13,007 nt of DNA from positions 4,058 through 17,064 of the forward strand of contig DPCD01000097.1 in assembly GCA_003516765.1 (NCBI GenBank), written 5' to 3'. Below the pieces are notes generated by a model that was given only the letters and a program-made list of their open reading frames with translations, was not told where the DNA came from and did no database searches. Position numbers and translations under genes: made by a program. The DNA is from Clostridiales bacterium. Lineage in GTDB: Bacteria; Bacillota; Clostridia; Oscillospirales; Oscillospiraceae. Positions within the stretch are counted from its first letter, which is position 1. Each line of letters opens with the position of its first letter. Positions 5,373 through 13,007 of this stretch are shown here, in pieces.

Positions 5373-6083
5373 TCAAAGCCGCTCGTCAGAACCTGCGGCA
5401 AAACGCAGCTTGCGATAGGCGTCGACAAAGAACGCCAGAACAAACAGGTAAAAAAGCGCCGTCATCAGCCCGCCGCCCACGCTGAGGCTGAAATCCCAGA
5501 AGCCGTGCAGCAGTGTCGGAACGAGCAGACTCGCGCGCAGATACTGCTCCGGCATCTCGTCGGGCAGCTCGATATAATACCGCTGCATCGCGCGCTCGAC
5601 CATCTTCGCCTGCCCGAGATAGATGCCCATATACACGGCAAAAAAGCAGTGCCCCGGCACGGAAAGCAGCGCTCTCGACACCGCGACGGCAAAGCCGAAC
5701 TGCGCAACATACAGAATGTTCTCCAGCGCCGCAAAGCCGAGCGCGGCAAACACGCAGTAAACCACCGCATCGAACCGGTAGTCGAACGCCGGATGGTTCC
5801 ACGCGAACTTCATCACCACCCAGCGCTTGCACGCCTCCTCTACCAGCGCAACCGCCAGGAAATTTTCAATCACCAGCCGCAGCGCAGACCCGCTCAGCAG
5901 CACCTCCAGCGCCCGCGTCAGCGCGCCCTCGACCACGCCGGCAGCAAGCCCCGACAGTGCGCCGAACAGCACCAGCTTCAGAAGCAGCCCCGGCGGCTCT
6001 TTTTCAATCCGGTCGAGCCGGTAGACCTGCACCATCAGAAACACGGCAGGCACCAGCGCGGCAAGCAGCAAAAACGGACTCAT
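5373..6083 (-). CDS. prsW: PrsW-family intramembrane metalloprotease
   Basis: A 236-residue polytopic membrane protein with about seven to eight hydrophobic segments. The conserved PrsW motifs are all visible: EExxK (E82, E83, K86) in VEEACKRW, a FAALEN segment with E121, the PGHCFF segment (H145), and HGFWD (H193, D197). Glutamates and histidines of these motifs are the presumed metal ligands inside the membrane. In Bacillus subtilis PrsW makes the first cut in an anti-sigma factor, and other members cleave or modify unrelated membrane targets, so the substrate here is unknown; no anti-sigma factor is encoded in the window. It starts 12 nt after cls, hence co-transcribed. The ATG at 6083 has GGGAG only 3 nt upstream, a short spacing, but no better start exists nearby. 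Confidence 0.85.
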   Translation of the reverse strand: MSPFLLLAALVPAVFLMVQVYRLDRIEKEPPGLLLKLVLFGALSGLAAGVVEGALTRALEVLLSGSALRLVIENFLAVALVEEACKRWVVMKFAWNHPAFDYRFDAVVYCVFAALGFAALENILYVAQFGFAVAVSRALLSVPGHCFFAVYMGIYLGQAKMVERAMQRYYIELPDEMPEQYLRASLLVPTLLHGFWDFSLSVGGGLMTALFYLFVLAFFVDAYRKLRFAAGSDERL

Positions 6084-6095
6084 AAACTCCCTTTC

Positions 6096-7625
6096 TTACA
6101 ATAACGGCGAGAACACCTGCAGCAGCGTGCGGATGACTCTCTGATAGAAATGCACATGGCGGCAGCGCGCGTAGGTCATTTCGCGGCAGACGGGGAAGGT
6201 CTCCTCAAAATCCGCTGCCACCTGCCGGACCGCCGGGCTGCCGTAAAGATAAACGGCGTCTTCAAAGTGCAGATACAGGCTGCGAAAATCCATATTGACC
6301 GTTCCGACGACCGCGTAGCGGTTGTCTGACAGGCAGACCTTCGAATGGATGAAGCCGGGCTTATACTCGAAAATGCGCACGCCCGCCTCCGTCAGAACCT
6401 CGTAGTTGGCGCGCGTCACGGCGTGGACATACCATTTGTCCGGAATGCCGGGGGTAATGATGCGCACATCGACGCCGGTCTTTGCCGCGACGCACAGCGC
6501 CGAGACCATCTTGTCGTCCAGAATCAGATACGGCGTCATGATCCAGACGCGGCTGCTGGCAGACTGAATCAGCCTCTGGAAAATCGTCGCGCCGACGTCC
6601 TCATGGTCCAGCGGGCTGTCTGCAAAGGGCTGCAGATACCCTTCACCAGCGGGCGCTTCCGGGTAATCCGGGCGGAACGCCGCAACATCCTCCTCCAGAC
6701 CCGCGACATAGTCCCAGATGCTCAAAAACATCATGACCATCGACCAGACCGCCTCGCCGCGGACCAGAATGCCGCAGTCCTTCCAGTGCCCGAAGCGCTC
6801 GATTTCGTTGATGTATTCGTCCGCGAGATTGACCCCGCCCGTAAAGCCGACCTTTCCGTCGATGATCATAAGCTTGCGGTGGTCGCGGTTGTTGAGTCTG
6901 CCGGAGAGTACGGGGATAAAGGGATTGAACACGTGCGCCTGAATACCCATCTCGCGCAGCTTTTTGCAGTAGCGCATCGGAAGGCGGGTGATGCAGCCGA
7001 AATCGTCGTACATCACGCGCACGTCGACGCCCTGCATCGCCTTACGGCGCAGCACATCCAGAATTGCGTCCCACATCTTGCCGTTATCGATGATGAAAAA
7101 TTCGAGAAAAATATAATGCTCCGCCCGTTCCAGCTCCTCGAGCATGCGCGCAAAGCAGCGCTCGCCGCTCGGGAAATAGACCGCCTGCGAGTTATCATAA
7201 ACAGGATACCGCGAGCTGGCAAGCAGATACCGCGCATGGTTCCACGCCGAAACATCCGTTTTTTCCAGTGATTGCATCACGCGCTCGTTCTGGCGCAGGT
7301 GCTGGGCGACCATGACCTCGACGCGCGCCATGCGGCGGTTTTCCCGGTCGGAAATGCGGTTGCCGCCGAAGAGCAGATAGATCGTGATGCCCGCAACCGG
7401 GAAGGCGAGAATCAGAACGACCCACGCCATCTTATAAGACGGATTGCTTCTGCCGGTCATAATGGTCAGCACCGCAACCCACGAAATCACACTCATTGCG
7501 ATACGCACCCAGTGCCAGTATTCGCGCAGCCAGGCCATCCCCGCCACTACAAACAGGATTTGCAGCAGAATACCCAGCGACACCACAACCACGCGCTGAA
7601 ACAGCAGCTTCGGCAAATTCCGCAC
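6096..7625 (-). CDS. cls: Cardiolipin synthase (phospholipase D superfamily)
   Basis: A 509-residue membrane enzyme that condenses two phosphatidylglycerols into cardiolipin and glycerol. Two N-terminal hydrophobic spans at about 11-30 and 41-57 with a third at about 66-87 precede the catalytic part. Two HKD motifs of the phospholipase D type are intact: H249-K251-D256 (HRKLMIIDGKVGFTGG) and H427-K429-D434 (HSKVCLSDNRYAVVG). The length is that of clostridial and Bacillus Cls proteins (about 480-515). The start is a GTG at 7625 because AAAGGAAG lies 7 nt upstream. It is the first gene of the cls-prsW operon and is transcribed away from uvrA. A role beyond cardiolipin (e.g. another phospholipid transfer) is possible but less likely. 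Confidence 0.9.
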   Translation of the reverse strand: MRNLPKLLFQRVVVVSLGILLQILFVVAGMAWLREYWHWVRIAMSVISWVAVLTIMTGRSNPSYKMAWVVLILAFPVAGITIYLLFGGNRISDRENRRMARVEVMVAQHLRQNERVMQSLEKTDVSAWNHARYLLASSRYPVYDNSQAVYFPSGERCFARMLEELERAEHYIFLEFFIIDNGKMWDAILDVLRRKAMQGVDVRVMYDDFGCITRLPMRYCKKLREMGIQAHVFNPFIPVLSGRLNNRDHRKLMIIDGKVGFTGGVNLADEYINEIERFGHWKDCGILVRGEAVWSMVMMFLSIWDYVAGLEEDVAAFRPDYPEAPAGEGYLQPFADSPLDHEDVGATIFQRLIQSASSRVWIMTPYLILDDKMVSALCVAAKTGVDVRIITPGIPDKWYVHAVTRANYEVLTEAGVRIFEYKPGFIHSKVCLSDNRYAVVGTVNMDFRSLYLHFEDAVYLYGSPAVRQVAADFEETFPVCREMTYARCRHVHFYQRVIRTLLQVFSPLL

Positions 7626-7659
7626 AGACGCACTTCCTTTCGGTTTTTTCCTTATTGTC

Positions 7660-7688
7660 AGTATAACACGTTTGCTGCAAGCTTACAA
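7660..7688 (-). promoter_or_regulatory. Sigma-A promoter of the cls-prsW operon
   Basis: Minus-strand TTGTAA (7688-7683), a 17-nt spacer and TATACT (7665-7660). Four and five of six bases agree with consensus. The GTG start of cls follows about 35 nt downstream. It is divergent from the uvrA promoter, whose -35 is 40 bp away. Confidence 0.75.
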
Positions 7689-7705
7689 GCAGGCATCGCA
7701 GTTTT

Positions 7706-7717
7706 GAACTTTTGTTT
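7706..7717. promoter_or_regulatory. LexA-box-like site between the cls and uvrA promoters (weak)
   Basis: GAAC, TTTT, GTTT: one base away from the Gram-positive LexA palindrome GAAC-N4-GTTC, whose last base is reported as C or T in B. subtilis. The middle four bases do not follow the purine/pyrimidine preference of the B. subtilis box. It lies 11 bp upstream of the uvrA -35, so it would not fully occlude that promoter. Confidence 0.3.
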
Positions 7718-7728
7718 GAAAATTCTTC

Positions 7729-7757
7729 TTGTATCGAACCGCCGCTTATGCTATAAT
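7729..7757 (+). promoter_or_regulatory. Extended -10 promoter of the uvrA-radC-uvrB operon
   Basis: TTGTAT (7729-7734), a 17-nt spacer, and a perfect TATAAT (7752-7757) preceded by TG-C (7749-7751), an extended -10 that compensates for the weak -35. Transcription would begin near 7764. Confidence 0.8.
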
Positions 7758-7776
7758 AGTACACTACAAATTACGC

Positions 7777-7794
7777 CTGCCGGAACCCCGGCAG
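7777..7794 (+). other. Perfect hairpin in the uvrA mRNA leader
   Basis: CTGCCGG (7777-7783), loop AACC, CCGGCAG (7788-7794): seven GC-rich pairs in the 49-nt leader, ending 5 nt before the AGGAG at 7800-7804. No T-run follows, so it is not a terminator. It may protect the 5' end from RNase or hold the ribosome site free; this is inference. Confidence 0.6.
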
Positions 7795-7812
7795 CTGTCA
7801 GGAGATACGAAC

Positions 7813-10638
7813 ATGCAGGACACCATCCGGGTGCAGGGCGCCCGCGTCAATAATCTCAAGAACATTTCCGTCAGCATTCCGCGCGACAAGCTCGTCGTTC
7901 TCACGGGGCTCTCCGGCTCCGGCAAATCATCGCTCGCGTTCGACACCATCTATGCCGAGGGGCAGCGGCGCTATGTTGAGTCGCTGTCGAGCTACGCGCG
8001 CATGTTCCTCGGGCAGATGGACAAACCCGACGTCGACGCCATCGACGGCTTATCCCCAGCCATTTCCATTGACCAGAAGACCACCAGCAAAAACCCCCGC
8101 TCCACGGTCGGCACGGTGACGGAGATCTACGACTATCTGCGTCTTTTATGGGCGCGCTGCGGCGTGCCGCACTGCCCGAAGTGCGGAAAGGAAATCCAGC
8201 GCCAGTCGGTCGACCAGATTGTCGATCAAATCATGCGTCTTCCGGAGAAAGCACGCTTTCAGATTCTCTCCCCCGTCGTGCGCGGAAAAAAGGGCGAGCA
8301 TACGAAGGTGCTCGACGACGCCCGACGCGGCGGCTTTGTGCGCGCGCGCATCGATGAAAGCGTCTACGATCTTTCCGAGGAAATCAAGCTCGACAAGAAC
8401 AAAAAACACCACATCGACGTTGTGGTCGACCGTCTGGTCATGAAGCCCGATCTTGCGCGGCGTCTGACAGACTCGGTCGAGACCGCGCTGTCTCTTTCCG
8501 GCGGGCTTGTGATTCTCAACGAGGTGGACGGGGACAAAGACACCATCTTCTCGCAGAACTACGCCTGCGAAGACTGCGGCATCAGTCTGCCGGAGCTGTC
8601 TCCGCGCATGTTCTCGTTCAACAATCCCTACGGCGCGTGCCCGGTCTGCTCGGGTCTCGGCACGCAGCTGGTCGCCGACCCCGACCTTGTCATTCCCGAC
8701 TGGGACAAGTCGATTCTGGACGGCGCAATTCAGGCAAGCGGCTTCAATAACGTCAAGGACGACTCGATTGCCCGGATGTATTTTGAGGCGCTGGCAAAAA
8801 AATATCATTTCTCGCTCACGACGCCCATGAAGGACCTTCCCAAAGATGCGCTGCATGCCGTTCTCTACGGCACAGGAAAAGAAAATCTCACGATCTACTA
8901 CGAGCGCGCCAACGGACGCGGCACGCTCGAGCGCCCGTTTGAGGGCGTTCTCAACAACGTCTCACGCCGCTTGAGCGAAACCCAGTCCGACGCGATGCGC
9001 AAGGAATTGGAGGAGTGCATGTCCGAGCGTCCGTGCCCGAAGTGCCACGGAAACCGGCTGTCGGACATCAGCCTTGCCGTCACGGTCGGCGGCATGAACA
9101 TCATGGATTTCTGCCGGCTGCCCGTGAGCGAAGCGCTCGATTTCATGGAGCATCTGGAGCTGACCGGCTCCATGGCGGTCATTGCCGCACAGATTTTGCG
9201 GGAAATCCGCTCGCGCCTGCGCTTTTTGCAGGCGGTGGGGCTTTCGTATCTGACGCTCTCGCGCGCGGCAGGGACCCTGTCCGGCGGCGAGAGCCAGAGA
9301 ATCCGGCTGGCGACCCAGATTGGCTCCAGCCTGATGGGCGTTCTTTACATCCTCGACGAGCCGTCGATCGGGCTTCACCAGCGCGACAACGACAAGCTGC
9401 TCGATACCCTTCGCCATCTGCGCGATCTGGGAAACTCCGTGCTGGTCGTCGAGCATGACGAGGATACCATGCGCGCGGCGGACTTCATCGTCGACGTCGG
9501 TCCCGGCGCGGGCATCCACGGCGGCGAGATCGTCGCGGCAGGCACGCTTGACGATATCATCGCCGAGCCGCGCTCGATCACGGGGCAGTATCTCTCGGGC
9601 GCAAAAAAAATTCCTGTGCCGGCTGAGCGGCGCAAGGGAAACGGGAAAGCGCTCAAAATCTTTGGTGCAGCGGAAAATAACCTGCAGCATCTGGACGTTT
9701 CGTTCCCGCTCGGCACATTTCTCTGCGTGACTGGTGTGTCCGGCTCCGGCAAATCGAGCCTGATCAACGAAATTCTCTATAAAAAGCTTGCCGCGAGCCT
9801 GAACCGCGCGCGCACGCGCCCCGGAAAGTTCGATCGCATCGAGGGTCTGGAGCATCTGGACAAGGTCGTCGGCATCGACCAGAGCCCGATCGGCAGAAGC
9901 CCCCGCTCGAACCCCGCGACGTATACGGGTCTGTTCGGCGACATCCGCGATCTGTTCGCCTCCACGCAGGACGCCAGAACGCGCGGCTACGGTCCGGGCA
10001 GATTCTCGTTCAATACCAAGGGCGGCAGGTGCGAGGCATGCTGCGGCGACGGTCTGGTAAAGATCGAAATGCACTTCCTCGCCGACGTCTATGTCCCCTG
10101 CGAGGTCTGCCATGGCAGCCGTTACAACCGCGAGACGCTCGAAGTCCGGTACAAGGGCAAGAACATCTCCGAGGTTCTCGATATGACCGCCGAGGAGGCG
10201 CTCTCGTTCTTTGAAAACCTTCCGAAGATCCGCCAGAAGGTGCAGACGCTCGTTGACGTCGGCCTTGGTTACGTGAAGCTCGGCCAGAGCTCGACAACGC
10301 TTTCCGGCGGCGAGGCGCAGCGCGTGAAGCTTGCCACCGAGCTTTCCCGCCGCGCGACCGGCAGAACCATCTATATTCTCGACGAGCCGACCACGGGGCT
10401 TCATATGGCAGACGTGCACCGGCTCATTGAGGTTCTGCAGCGGCTGGTCGACGCAGGAAACACGGTGCTGGTCATCGAGCATAACCTGGATGTGATCAAG
10501 ACCGCAGACTACATTCTCGATCTCGGTCCCGAGGGCGGCAGCGGCGGCGGCAGCATCGTCTGCCAGGGCACGCCGGAGGAGGTTGCCGCCTGCGAAAAAA
10601 GCTACACGGGACAGTATCTCAAAAAGCTTCTGAAGTAA
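7813..10638 (+). CDS. uvrA: Excinuclease ABC subunit A (UvrA)
   Basis: A 941-residue ATPase that, as a dimer with UvrB, finds bulky DNA lesions in nucleotide excision repair. Full length for the family (about 940). Two ABC ATPase modules: Walker A GLSGSGKS (32-39) with signature LSGGE (489) and Walker B ILDEPS (513-518), and a second set GVSGSGKS (641-648), LSGGEAQ (830) and [10 protein letters not shown] (855). Zinc ligands C252/C255/C276/C279 and C740/C743/C763/C766 are present, as is the N-terminal CPKCG pair. The ATG at 7813 has AGGAG 8 nt upstream. It heads the operon; radC follows after 27 nt. Nothing is broken or unusual; the weak LexA-like site upstream may link it to the SOS response. 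Confidence 0.97.
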   Translation: MQDTIRVQGARVNNLKNISVSIPRDKLVVLTGLSGSGKSSLAFDTIYAEGQRRYVESLSSYARMFLGQMDKPDVDAIDGLSPAISIDQKTTSKNPRSTVGTVTEIYDYLRLLWARCGVPHCPKCGKEIQRQSVDQIVDQIMRLPEKARFQILSPVVRGKKGEHTKVLDDARRGGFVRARIDESVYDLSEEIKLDKNKKHHIDVVVDRLVMKPDLARRLTDSVETALSLSGGLVILNEVDGDKDTIFSQNYACEDCGISLPELSPRMFSFNNPYGACPVCSGLGTQLVADPDLVIPDWDKSILDGAIQASGFNNVKDDSIARMYFEALAKKYHFSLTTPMKDLPKDALHAVLYGTGKENLTIYYERANGRGTLERPFEGVLNNVSRRLSETQSDAMRKELEECMSERPCPKCHGNRLSDISLAVTVGGMNIMDFCRLPVSEALDFMEHLELTGSMAVIAAQILREIRSRLRFLQAVGLSYLTLSRAAGTLSGGESQRIRLATQIGSSLMGVLYILDEPSIGLHQRDNDKLLDTLRHLRDLGNSVLVVEHDEDTMRAADFIVDVGPGAGIHGGEIVAAGTLDDIIAEPRSITGQYLSGAKKIPVPAERRKGNGKALKIFGAAENNLQHLDVSFPLGTFLCVTGVSGSGKSSLINEILYKKLAASLNRARTRPGKFDRIEGLEHLDKVVGIDQSPIGRSPRSNPATYTGLFGDIRDLFASTQDARTRGYGPGRFSFNTKGGRCEACCGDGLVKIEMHFLADVYVPCEVCHGSRYNRETLEVRYKGKNISEVLDMTAEEALSFFENLPKIRQKVQTLVDVGLGYVKLGQSSTTLSGGEAQRVKLATELSRRATGRTIYILDEPTTGLHMADVHRLIEVLQRLVDAGNTVLVIEHNLDVIKTADYILDLGPEGGSGGGSIVCQGTPEEVAACEKSYTGQYLKKLLK

Positions 10639-10665
10639 GTTCATGCAGATAGGGAGGAACGCGCC

Positions 10666-11355
10666 ATGTCCGTTCATGAAGGTCACCGCCAGCGCATGCG
10701 CCGTCAGCTCAAAACCAGCGGCATGGACTCGCTGTCCGACGTGCAGGTGCTGGAGGTTCTGCTCTACTACGCCATTCCCCGCGCCGATACCAATCCGATC
10801 GCCCACCGGCTGCTGGAGCGCTTCGGCTCTCTGTCCGGCGTTCTGGAAGCCGCGCCGGACGAGCTTTTGAAAATCGACGGCATGGGCGACGCCGCGGCGC
10901 AGCTCATCTGCCTGATTCCGCAGCTCGAGCGGCGGCACTTCATCGACCGCAGCGGCAAGGCGAGCATTCTGAACTCCACCAGCAAGTGCGGGCAGTATCT
11001 CGTTCCGTTTTTCCACGGCGAGCAGGAAGAGGTTGTCTATCTTCTGTGTCTGGACGCCAAGTGCAAGGCACTTTGCTGCGTGCCGGTCCACCGGGGCAGC
11101 ATCACGGTTGCCTCCATCAGCGTACGCAAAATCGTCCAGACCGCGCTCAATCAGAACGCCGCCTCGGTCGTTCTGGCGCACAACCACCCGAGCGGCTACG
11201 CGCTGCCGAGTCAGGAGGATCTGGACACCACGCGCACGCTGCAAACCGCATTGCAGAGCGTCGGCATCGTGCTTGCCGACCACATCATTGTCGCCGACGA
11301 CGATTATGTTTCGCTCGCGGACGACGGCTATCTGGGAGGGTCCTATGGACTTTAA
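10666..11355 (+). CDS. radC: RadC/JAB-domain DNA repair-associated protein
   Basis: A 229-residue protein of the RadC (UPF0758) family, once thought to be a repair protein and now of uncertain function. The N-terminal half (1-90) is a helix-hairpin-helix-like region ending in the IDGMG segment. The C-terminal half is the JAB/MPN-type domain with the JAMM metal motif intact: H172-N-H174, S182, D185 (HNHPSG...SQED). The length matches the family (about 225-230). The ATG at 10666 has GGGAGGA with 8 nt spacing. It sits 27 nt after uvrA with no terminator, and its last 11 nt overlap the start of uvrB, so it belongs to the repair operon. This placement between uvrA and uvrB is not the one I know from Bacillus, where radC neighbours cell-shape genes. 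Confidence 0.93.
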   Translation: MSVHEGHRQRMRRQLKTSGMDSLSDVQVLEVLLYYAIPRADTNPIAHRLLERFGSLSGVLEAAPDELLKIDGMGDAAAQLICLIPQLERRHFIDRSGKASILNSTSKCGQYLVPFFHGEQEEVVYLLCLDAKCKALCCVPVHRGSITVASISVRKIVQTALNQNAASVVLAHNHPSGYALPSQEDLDTTRTLQTALQSVGIVLADHIIVADDDYVSLADDGYLGGSYGL

Positions 11356-13007
11356 GCTTGTTTCCGACTATAAACCGACCGGCGATCAGCCGAAGGCAAT
11401 TGACTCGCTGGTGCGCGGCATTGAGATGGGGCTGGACGATCAGGTCCTGCTCGGCGTCACCGGTTCGGGCAAAACCTTTACCATGGCGAATGTCATCGCG
11501 AAACTAAACCGCCCGACGCTTGTGCTGGCGCACAACAAAACGCTCGCCGCGCAGCTGTGCTCGGAGTTCCGCGAGTTTTTCCCGGAAAACGCTGTCGAGT
11601 ATTTTATCTCTTACTACGACTACTATCAGCCCGAGGCGTATATCGCCCACACGGACACGTATATCGAAAAGGATTCCGCCATCAATGATGAAATCGAGCG
11701 CCTGCGCCACTCGGCGACCTCGTCTCTTGCCGAGCGCCGGGACGTGATTGTAGTCAGCTCTGTTTCGTGCATCTACGGTCTGGGCGATCCGATTGACTAT
11801 AAAAACATGGTCATCAGCCTGCGCACCGGACAGACGCGCGAGCTCGGCGAGCTGATGCGCCGCCTGACCGATATCCGCTACGAGCGCAACGACATGAACT
11901 TCACACGAAACACCTTCCGCGTCCGGGGCGATACGCTGGAGATTTACCCCGCCTACTGGGCAGGACGCGCCATCCGCGTGGAGTTTTTCGGCGACGAAAT
12001 CGACCGCATCTCCGAAATCAACGCCGTCACCGGCATGCCGGAGCGCGTGGTCCAGCACGTTGCCATCTATCCGGCGTCGCACTACGTCGCTTCCAAGGAA
12101 AAAATGGCGCGCGCGATGCACGACATCGAAGACGAAATGTGGCAGCAGGTCAAATTCTTTGAGGAACACGACAAGCTTTTAGAGGCGCAGCGCATCCGCC
12201 AGCGGACGCAGTATGACCTCGAGATGCTCTCGGAAATCGGCTTCTGCACGGGCATTGAAAACTACTCGCGCGTCATTGCCGGGCGCGCCCCCGGCACCCC
12301 GCCGACCACGCTCATTGACTACTTCCCGGACGATTTTCTGCTGTTTGTCGACGAAAGCCACGTGACGCTGCCGCAGGTGCGCGCGATGTACAACGGCGAT
12401 CATTCGCGCAAGCAGTCGCTCGTCGACTACGGCTTCCGCCTGCCGTCGGCGTATGATAACCGCCCGCTCAAATTCGACGAGTTTGAACAGAAAATCCATC
12501 AGGCAATCTTCGTCTCCGCCACGCCGGGCGACTATGAGCGCGAGCATGCGGCAAACATTGCCGAACAGCTCATCCGCCCCACGGGGCTTCTCGACCCCGA
12601 GGTCTTCATCCGCCCGATCGAAGGACAGATCGACGATCTGATCGGTGAAATCAACGCCACAACCGCAAAGGGCGAGCGCACACTCGTCACCACCCTGACC
12701 AAAAAGATGGCGGAGGACCTGACCAAATACCTCACCGAAAACGGTATCCGCGTGCGTTACATGCACTCGGATATCGGCGCGATGGAGCGCATGGAGATCA
12801 TCCGCGACCTGCGTATGGCAAAGTTCGACGTTCTGATCGGCATCAACCTTCTGCGCGAAGGTCTGGATTTGCCGGAGGTTTCGCTGATTGCGATTTTAGA
12901 CGCAGACAAAGAGGGCTTCCTGCGCTCAGAGACGAGTCTGATTCAGACCATCGGACGCGCCGCACGAAACGCCGAGGGTCGGGTTCTGCTCTACGCCGAC
13001 AAAATCA
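11345..13007 (+). CDS. uvrB: Excinuclease ABC subunit B (UvrB), C-terminal part cut by window end
   Basis: UvrB verifies the lesion on DNA and recruits UvrC. The frame is open from the ATG at 11345 to the window end (554 codons), out of a usual length of about 660-700; the C-terminal UVR motif for UvrC contact is outside. Visible: Walker A GVTGSGKT (37-44), the flexible beta-hairpin [10 protein letters not shown] (90-99), the DESH helicase box (336-339), and the QTIGRAARN motif near the end. GGGAGGG precedes the ATG by 4-5 nt, inside radC, and the first 11 nt overlap radC, which favours translational coupling. No defect is seen in the present part. Confidence 0.97.
   Translation, partial: MDFKLVSDYKPTGDQPKAIDSLVRGIEMGLDDQVLLGVTGSGKTFTMANVIAKLNRPTLVLAHNKTLAAQLCSEFREFFPENAVEYFISYYDYYQPEAYIAHTDTYIEKDSAINDEIERLRHSATSSLAERRDVIVVSSVSCIYGLGDPIDYKNMVISLRTGQTRELGELMRRLTDIRYERNDMNFTRNTFRVRGDTLEIYPAYWAGRAIRVEFFGDEIDRISEINAVTGMPERVVQHVAIYPASHYVASKEKMARAMHDIEDEMWQQVKFFEEHDKLLEAQRIRQRTQYDLEMLSEIGFCTGIENYSRVIAGRAPGTPPTTLIDYFPDDFLLFVDESHVTLPQVRAMYNGDHSRKQSLVDYGFRLPSAYDNRPLKFDEFEQKIHQAIFVSATPGDYEREHAANIAEQLIRPTGLLDPEVFIRPIEGQIDDLIGEINATTAKGERTLVTTLTKKMAEDLTKYLTENGIRVRYMHSDIGAMERMEIIRDLRMAKFDVLIGINLLREGLDLPEVSLIAILDADKEGFLRSETSLIQTIGRAARNAEGRVLLYADKI

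Noticed and set aside
8962..11283. A very long open frame (773 codons) on the minus strand across uvrA and radC
   Set aside because: It lies fully antisense to two well-identified genes. GC-rich codon use with rare stops in the opposite frame creates such frames; the translation is rich in Arg, Ala, Val and His with no recognisable domain.

Overview
The window looks like chromosomal DNA from a GC-rich anaerobic Firmicute, most likely class Clostridia and perhaps an Oscillospirales/Ruminococcaceae-type gut bacterium. The reasons are strong AGGAGG-type ribosome binding sites, sigma-A promoters of the TTGnnn-17-TATAAT type, a PadR-type regulator start of the clostridial kind, a PrsW membrane protease, and an FAD-less xanthine dehydrogenase-like molybdenum hydroxylase beside an RnfB-like polyferredoxin. 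The lineage is inferred from gene content. No rRNA, tRNA, CRISPR array, insertion sequence or integrase was seen.

Layout. (1) 1-47, minus strand: first codons of a PadR-family regulator, with a consensus promoter and a perfect inverted repeat just downstream of its -10. (2) 182-733, minus: an unrecognised single-span membrane-anchored protein with its own promoter. (3) 833-1030, plus: a promoter and strong terminator enclosing about 160 nt with no closed reading frame, a candidate small RNA. (4) 1038-1949, minus: a GalU-like sugar-phosphate nucleotidyltransferase. (5) 2077-5141, minus: a two-gene operon for a fused [2Fe-2S]/molybdopterin hydroxylase and a polyferredoxin, with a folded leader of about 125 nt. 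(6) 5373-7625, minus: a cls-prsW membrane operon. (7) 7729-13007, plus: a DNA repair operon uvrA-radC-uvrB, with uvrB cut by the window end.

How the parts work together. UvrA and UvrB are the damage-recognition subunits of nucleotide excision repair, and a RadC/JAB protein is encoded between them with tight spacing and an 11-nt overlap, so the three are probably co-translated. The hydroxylase lacks the FAD domain that passes electrons to NAD in classical xanthine dehydrogenases. Its downstream neighbour carries four 4Fe-4S motifs laid out like the soluble part of RnfB, so electrons from purine (or similar) hydroxylation may go to a ferredoxin-type carrier. Cls makes cardiolipin, and PrsW is an intramembrane protease, so that operon concerns the cell envelope.

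Most of the window is ordinary housekeeping sequence. The parts most worth a second look are the hydroxylase/polyferredoxin pair with its leader, the candidate small RNA at 867-1026, and the uvrA-radC-uvrB arrangement.
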